This document shows, piece by piece, positions 22,887 to 26,755 of a DNA stretch of 26,755 bases (positions are counted from its first letter, which is position 1; each line of letters begins with the position of its first letter). This DNA comes from Euryarchaeota archaeon UBA40 (lineage in GTDB: Archaea; Thermoplasmatota; Poseidoniia; Poseidoniales; Thalassarchaeaceae). The translations under genes were made by a program, and so were the position numbers. The DNA lies in assembly GCA_002506875.1 (NCBI GenBank), contig DAYJ01000074.1:1-26755 (forward strand). The letters run 5' to 3'. The notes beneath the pieces were generated by a model that worked only from the letters and a program-made list of their open reading frames with translations, did not search any database and had not been told where the DNA came from.

Positions 22887-24713
22887 TCATTCCTCCAAGA
22901 GGTCCCCGGTTTGGATACTCCATTGTGAAGCATAGACGCCGTTTGAAGAGAGGAGATCTCCATGAGGTCCACGTTCTACAATGACTCCATCAACCATACA
23001 GATAATTTCCCCCGCGTTCCGGATTGTCGCGAGACGATGAGCCACTGCTATAGTCAATCGATGACCACCTTCGCTGCCGAATAAGGACTGCTGAATCTTC
23101 TTCTCTGTCTCGGCATCGAGCGCTGCTGAGGCTTCGTCTAGGATGAGAACATCTGGGTTTGTGAGAAGAGCACGTGCGAGGCTGACTCTCGCTCGTTGAC
23201 CACCAGAAAGTCGGACACCTCGGTCACCGACCATTGTGTGCATACCGTCTTCGAAATCCTTGACGAATTCCCAAGCACCTGCTGTTCTAAGCGCCTCTTC
23301 GACCTCTGCATCCGTGGATTCACGGGCATAAGCAACATTGTCTCGTAATGAACCAAAGAATAGGAAGGGCTCCTGTGAGACAAAACCAATTCTTGAACGG
23401 ACCGATTCCAGAGTGTATTCATTGATATCCGCGCCATTGATGAGAACCTGTCCAATCTGTGGCTCATAGAATCGTTCAATGAGCTTCAGTATGGTACTCT
23501 TACCTGCACCAGTATGACCCATAATCCCAGTGAAACCTCCATTGTCAACACTGAATGACACATCGTTCAGAACACGAGCATCAGTCCCAGGGTACGCGAA
23601 GGTGACACCCGAGAATTCAATGCTTTCAATCCGTTCATCAAGGGGTATTGCATCCTCATTATCACTGATTGAAGGAGTTAATTCAACTAGAGCGAAGACA
23701 CGACGTGCAGCAGCCTCGCCACGCTGAAGCTGATTGAGCAGTAACCCCATTATGAACAGCGGCATAGTCATCCTCGTGGAGATGAGGAGGAAGGTCACAA
23801 ACTGACCCACAGTGATTTCATCTCCAGCCATCAGGAAGCCCCCCACGGTGACAAGGAGACCGAAGGCCACACCGGCTACCACATAGAGCCCAGGAACAAA
23901 CCGGTTGCGAATCGCAGAAGCACCAATCGCTTGATCACGATATTCTGCACTCTCTCCATGGACACGCTCCCGCTCGTGATCAGTTGCATTGTATGCCTGA
24001 ACCACTGTGATACCTGCAAGGACATTCTCAAGGATTGCAACGATGCCACCCGTACTCTCCCGTTGGCGCCGATAACGACGCTGGACACGGGTCGAGAACC
24101 AGTATACCATAGGAGCGATTAGAAGGAGTGGAAGGAACAAAGTCAATGCTAGTTTGTATGACATCCAGATGAGAATAAGGAAAGCAGTACTGAACGTTAC
24201 GATTAGACGGATTATGCTAGTACTAGAATCAGAGACGATATCTTCCAACTGTGCAACGTCTGCGGATAGAACTGACATCAGGTTACCCGATTGTCGAACC
24301 TCAAAATAAGACGCTTCCATCGCCATCAGGCTAGCAGTGGCATCCATGCGGATATCATGTTGAACCTTGTATGCTGTCGACTGCCAAAGATAATCACTGA
24401 GCCCTTGGGCTACTGCAAGACCGGTGAACCCGGCGAAGATCAACAAACCAAAACGGACCTCTGGAGATGGAGATACAATCGACTCAATCAAGTCAGATGT
24501 GTATACGCCAGAACTGTAGTAATCAGCAGCCATACCGATGGCAACAAAAGGTATGAGGTCGAAGGCGCGAGCGACTGCATTACTGATGATTCCCCCCAGA
24601 GCTCGCCTCCAGTATACGAGGATGTAGGGGACGACCATCCAAATCCGACGGCCAACGATTTGTTGCTGATCCTCGAGATCCGAGGAATCTTGCGCAACAC
24701 CGGGAACTGCCAT
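22887..24713 (-). CDS. ABC exporter, fused membrane and ATPase domains (MsbA-like)
   Basis: The ATG at 24713 gives 608 residues and has GTGAGG nine bases upstream; a TTG at 24749 is open but lacks this. Residues about 30-330 form the six-helix exporter domain. The nucleotide-binding domain has Walker A GHTGAGKST, Q-loop VSQEPFLF, signature LSGGQRARVSLARALL, Walker B VLILDEASAALD and switch histidine VAHRLAT. All catalytic residues are intact, so a homodimer with two working ATP sites is expected. This subfamily exports lipids, peptides or drugs; the cargo is not predictable. It leads a probable operon with the FGE-like and four-helix membrane proteins. Confidence 0.95.
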   Translation of the reverse strand: MAVPGVAQDSSDLEDQQQIVGRRIWMVVPYILVYWRRALGGIISNAVARAFDLIPFVAIGMAADYYSSGVYTSDLIESIVSPSPEVRFGLLIFAGFTGLAVAQGLSDYLWQSTAYKVQHDIRMDATASLMAMEASYFEVRQSGNLMSVLSADVAQLEDIVSDSSTSIIRLIVTFSTAFLILIWMSYKLALTLFLPLLLIAPMVYWFSTRVQRRYRRQRESTGGIVAILENVLAGITVVQAYNATDHERERVHGESAEYRDQAIGASAIRNRFVPGLYVVAGVAFGLLVTVGGFLMAGDEITVGQFVTFLLISTRMTMPLFIMGLLLNQLQRGEAAARRVFALVELTPSISDNEDAIPLDERIESIEFSGVTFAYPGTDARVLNDVSFSVDNGGFTGIMGHTGAGKSTILKLIERFYEPQIGQVLINGADINEYTLESVRSRIGFVSQEPFLFFGSLRDNVAYARESTDAEVEEALRTAGAWEFVKDFEDGMHTMVGDRGVRLSGGQRARVSLARALLTNPDVLILDEASAALDAETEKKIQQSLFGSEGGHRLTIAVAHRLATIRNAGEIICMVDGVIVERGPHGDLLSSNGVYASQWSIQTGDLLEE

Positions 24714-24836
24714 AGATAACAGCCTCACGGGGTGAAAGCCGCTTTTCAACCCGTGTGACTATTCGTGATATCTACGATGATACTGAAGGATACCAACCGA
24801 ATCGAATAAGGCAGAGTGATGATTCGGAGGGGTGAC

Positions 24837-24908
24837 GCGCTTGTAGTGAAGGGGTTATCACCAGAGGTTTCCAACCTCTTGTCCCGGGTTCAAATCCCGG
24901 CGGGCGCA
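24837..24908 (+). tRNA. tRNA-Gly (anticodon UCC)
   Basis: The 72-base sequence folds by hand into a full cloverleaf. The acceptor stem GCGCTTG pairs with CGGGCGC, including two adjacent G-U pairs. The D stem is GTGA/TCAC with an 8-base loop, the anticodon stem is AGAGG/CCTCT around TTTCCAA, and the anticodon TCC is at 24870-24872. The variable loop has 4 bases, and the T arm is CCGGG/CCCGG with loop TTCAAAT. The discriminator base is A, as expected for glycine. CCA is not encoded and no intron is present. TTTT follows at about 24910, a possible stop signal. Confidence 0.97.
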
Positions 24909-24984
24909 CTTTTCAAATCGTGACACTGTAAACCGAAAACGGGTGAGTAAAAATCACTAATAGTGGCCCAAGAGTAGGTTAAAT

Positions 24985-26755
24985 TCACTGATTTATCCAC
25001 TGGAGTAACTCCGTATTCCAATACTGGACTCTACCATCGGGAAGACGTCTCCAACCTACTCCGTTCTCAAACCAAGTGTTTTCACTACCACCTGAGGGGG
25101 TGGTATCGGTAGGTGGAGAATTCGAATGAGTCGGTTGTTGAGAAACAGATGTTTGTTCATAGGATACTGCCGGAGGACCTGATGGAATTACAGGAGGTGG
25201 AATGGGATTCACCGATGGCAATGGAGCCGGACTCTCATTCCAAGGATCAACGTGACTAATAGATTGGTGATTCAATGGAATCGATTGGTTCTTGCTACCC
25301 GAACTTCGTAGAATGAATGATATCGCAACGAAGGATAGTAATGCAATTGGTAATAGTGACAGAACAGCAATCGAACCAACATCTCCGCTTGCAGCTTTAT
25401 CCATTACCGTGTTTATACGGCCATTTTCGTCACTGTAACCGTCTGAATTTGAATCTGGACATCCGAATTGATCAATCCTAGAATATCCCGAAATTTCAGA
25501 ACATGAATCTGCTTCAAATCCTGAGGAGTTATCACCGAAACCATCGCCGTCTTTGTCTTGCCATTGAGTAATCTCATTGGGAAAAGCGTCATTCAAATCA
25601 CTCCAACCATCTCCATCAGAATCAACACAACCATAACGATCGAAGTATGATGCCCCCGATTCATTAGGGCACATATCATATCGCATTGAACTTTGTTGGG
25701 CATCAACAACGATTAACAGACCTAAGTCCGAACTGTTACGGAATGAAGTTGAAAGTCTCCAGTTAAGCGGGTGAGATTTCATCAATAATTGTTCATCTTT
25801 TCCATTGCTACAATTTTCATATCCGTCGAATCGCGCATCCCAATCCACCATGTCACCATTGCCGCATTCAAAGGTATCATCAAAATCATCTCCAACAATT
25901 GAGGTGATAATCTCATCTTGTTTCCCTGTAGAGAAGTAACAAAACGATTCAATAAGAGACCATCTCGACGTATCCGATGAATCTACAGCAATCGGAAGCA
26001 CATCCCCCCATACATATTCACTCCATTCTTGGTGAACACTCGTTCTGCAATCTGAGAATGATTGGCTAAAGAGAGATGTTTCATTCGCCCTAATTATCAG
26101 ATTATCTCCATAACCGTCGCCATCTGTATCATACCATTGATTTGGATCATCTGGAAAACGGTCTGTGATGTCCTCCACACCGTCACCATCGCGATCTGGA
26201 CACCCCATATGACTCGTCATTGAGTGAGAGGTTTCGTCAGATAAGGGAATTGATACCATAACTATCTCATCAGTTTCAATAATTATGTAATCGACCATAT
26301 CTGAAATATCCAAATTCCCATATTTGTCAATCAACTCACCACTAGTTATGCCGAACATAAATAATTCAGCTAATCCAGGGCCAATTTCAGCACTATTACC
26401 ATCCAATGTAATCGCTACAATGCTCGAACCCGATACATTGGGACAAGAATCAGAATTATCACCAAAGCCATCACTGTCGCTATCTTGATTCTCAAGAAAA
26501 TCGAGTTTGAATGCATCTGCACTTCCTATCGGATGAGCTAACCATTCGCTATCTGGGTCACTGACTCCATCATTGTCACTATCTGGGCAACCGAATCGAT
26601 CGACTGTACTGTATCCAAGCGTGAAACGACAGGCATCTGGCTGATTTCCATCCTCATTATCTCCATAACCATCTCCATCATTATCGAACCATTGTGTTCG
26701 ATCAAGGGGGAAATGGTCGCCCTGGTTTCCATTTGGATTATCTCCATAACCATCT
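24985..26755 (-). CDS. Large surface protein with TSP3 and LDL-A-like motifs, membrane anchor and WW-like tail; 5' end outside window
   Basis: The minus-strand frame is open without a stop from 24987 to the right edge, so the protein is longer than the 590 residues visible; a TTG at 26406 is not the real start. The outside part has Asp-rich TSP3-like units with the pattern QWxDxDGDGxGDN ... RxGCPDSDxDGxSD. Two non-repeat segments interrupt them. One holds FECGNGDMVDWDARFDGYEN with CSNGKDE after it, resembling an LDL-receptor class A calcium motif but with few cysteines. A membrane helix (about 25310-25380) follows, then a cytoplasmic Pro/Ser-rich tail with PPPVIPSGPP, and finally GVGWRRLPDGRVQYWNTE with LLQW. 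That end resembles a shortened WW or DUF2510-type module. The protein is likely on the cell surface, calcium-stabilised and adhesive or degradative; the function is not shown. Confidence 0.85.
   Translation of the reverse strand, partial: DGYGDNPNGNQGDHFPLDRTQWFDNDGDGYGDNEDGNQPDACRFTLGYSTVDRFGCPDSDNDGVSDPDSEWLAHPIGSADAFKLDFLENQDSDSDGFGDNSDSCPNVSGSSIVAITLDGNSAEIGPGLAELFMFGITSGELIDKYGNLDISDMVDYIIIETDEIVMVSIPLSDETSHSMTSHMGCPDRDGDGVEDITDRFPDDPNQWYDTDGDGYGDNLIIRANETSLFSQSFSDCRTSVHQEWSEYVWGDVLPIAVDSSDTSRWSLIESFCYFSTGKQDEIITSIVGDDFDDTFECGNGDMVDWDARFDGYENCSNGKDEQLLMKSHPLNWRLSTSFRNSSDLGLLIVVDAQQSSMRYDMCPNESGASYFDRYGCVDSDGDGWSDLNDAFPNEITQWQDKDGDGFGDNSSGFEADSCSEISGYSRIDQFGCPDSNSDGYSDENGRINTVMDKAASGDVGSIAVLSLLPIALLSFVAISFILRSSGSKNQSIPLNHQSISHVDPWNESPAPLPSVNPIPPPVIPSGPPAVSYEQTSVSQQPTHSNSPPTDTTPSGGSENTWFENGVGWRRLPDGRVQYWNTELLQWINQ
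25421..25640 (-). repeat. TSP3-like repeat block next to the membrane anchor
   Basis: One full unit and part of the next read GCVDSDGDGWSD, then QWQDKDGDGFGDN, then GCPDSNSDGYSDEN. Cys and Gly positions match those of the other blocks of the same protein at a period of about 50 residues. Calcium binding is inferred from the aspartate pattern. Confidence 0.75.
26102..26210 (-). repeat. Isolated TSP3-like repeat unit
   Basis: One unit, GCPDRDGDGVEDITDRFPDD followed by QWYDTDGDGYGDN, separates two non-repeat segments of the surface protein. Confidence 0.75.
26436..26755 (-). repeat. TSP3-like repeat block running off the window
   Basis: At least two units share the order HFPLD/QWFDNDGDGYGDN, DACRFTLGYSTVDRFGCPDS and NDGVSDP, then a shorter DSDGFGDNSDSCPNV. 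The array continues past the right edge, so its copy number is unknown. Confidence 0.75.

Noticed and set aside
26538..26753. Short minus-strand open frame at the right edge
   Set aside because: The TSP3 repeat frame through the same bases is open to the edge and matches the repeat pattern; this one is a shadow of the repetitive Asp-rich coding.

Overview
This window looks like a piece of a planktonic marine euryarchaeon, probably Marine Group II (Candidatus Poseidoniales) or a close relative. That placement is an inference from gene content. Archaeal information-processing genes (PCNA, TFS, Nop5, fibrillarin, Csl4, a METTL5-type rRNA methylase) sit beside genes usually associated with bacteria or eukaryotes: Fpg, SMUG1-type uracil glycosylase, IcmF and an RRM domain. 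Surface proteins carry thrombospondin type 3 repeats. Coding density is very high, no gap reaches 300 bases, and many genes abut or overlap. No insertion sequence, CRISPR array, prophage or attachment site was seen.

Positions 1-6475 form a plus-strand run: the 3' part of aspartate-semialdehyde dehydrogenase, an unrecognised acidic two-part protein, a small zinc-ribbon protein, a METTL5-like methyltransferase, an exosome Csl4 subunit fused to a CxxC zinc finger and an RRM/RGG tail, a COG1031-type radical SAM protein, and a SMUG1-like glycosylase that overlaps the radical SAM gene by ATGA. A convergent lipoprotein with TSP3 repeats and a YHYH domain follows (6472-8511, minus).

Positions 8634-15284 hold mainly acyl-CoA metabolism and transport: an acyl-CoA synthetase, a LysE-type exporter, a membrane protein on the other strand, and a large fused acyl-CoA mutase whose active-site residues match isobutyryl-CoA mutase (IcmF) rather than methylmalonyl-CoA mutase. 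The minus-strand block 15290-18652 carries an aquaporin with an unusual second NPA loop, Fpg, and the C/D-box sRNP pair Nop5-fibrillarin.

Positions 18740-21521 (plus) carry the CrcB fluoride channel, TFS, PCNA and a family 2 glycosyltransferase. Positions 21522-24713 (minus) look like a three-gene unit: an ABC exporter, a membrane protein with a faint formylglycine-generating-enzyme resemblance, and a four-helix membrane protein. A tRNA-Gly(UCC) lies at 24837-24908. The window ends inside a large surface protein with TSP3 repeats, an LDL-receptor-A-like motif, a membrane anchor and a proline-rich tail ending in a WW-like motif.

The least ordinary items are the Csl4-RRM-RGG fusion, the radical SAM/SMUG1 coupled pair, and the modular surface protein at the right edge.
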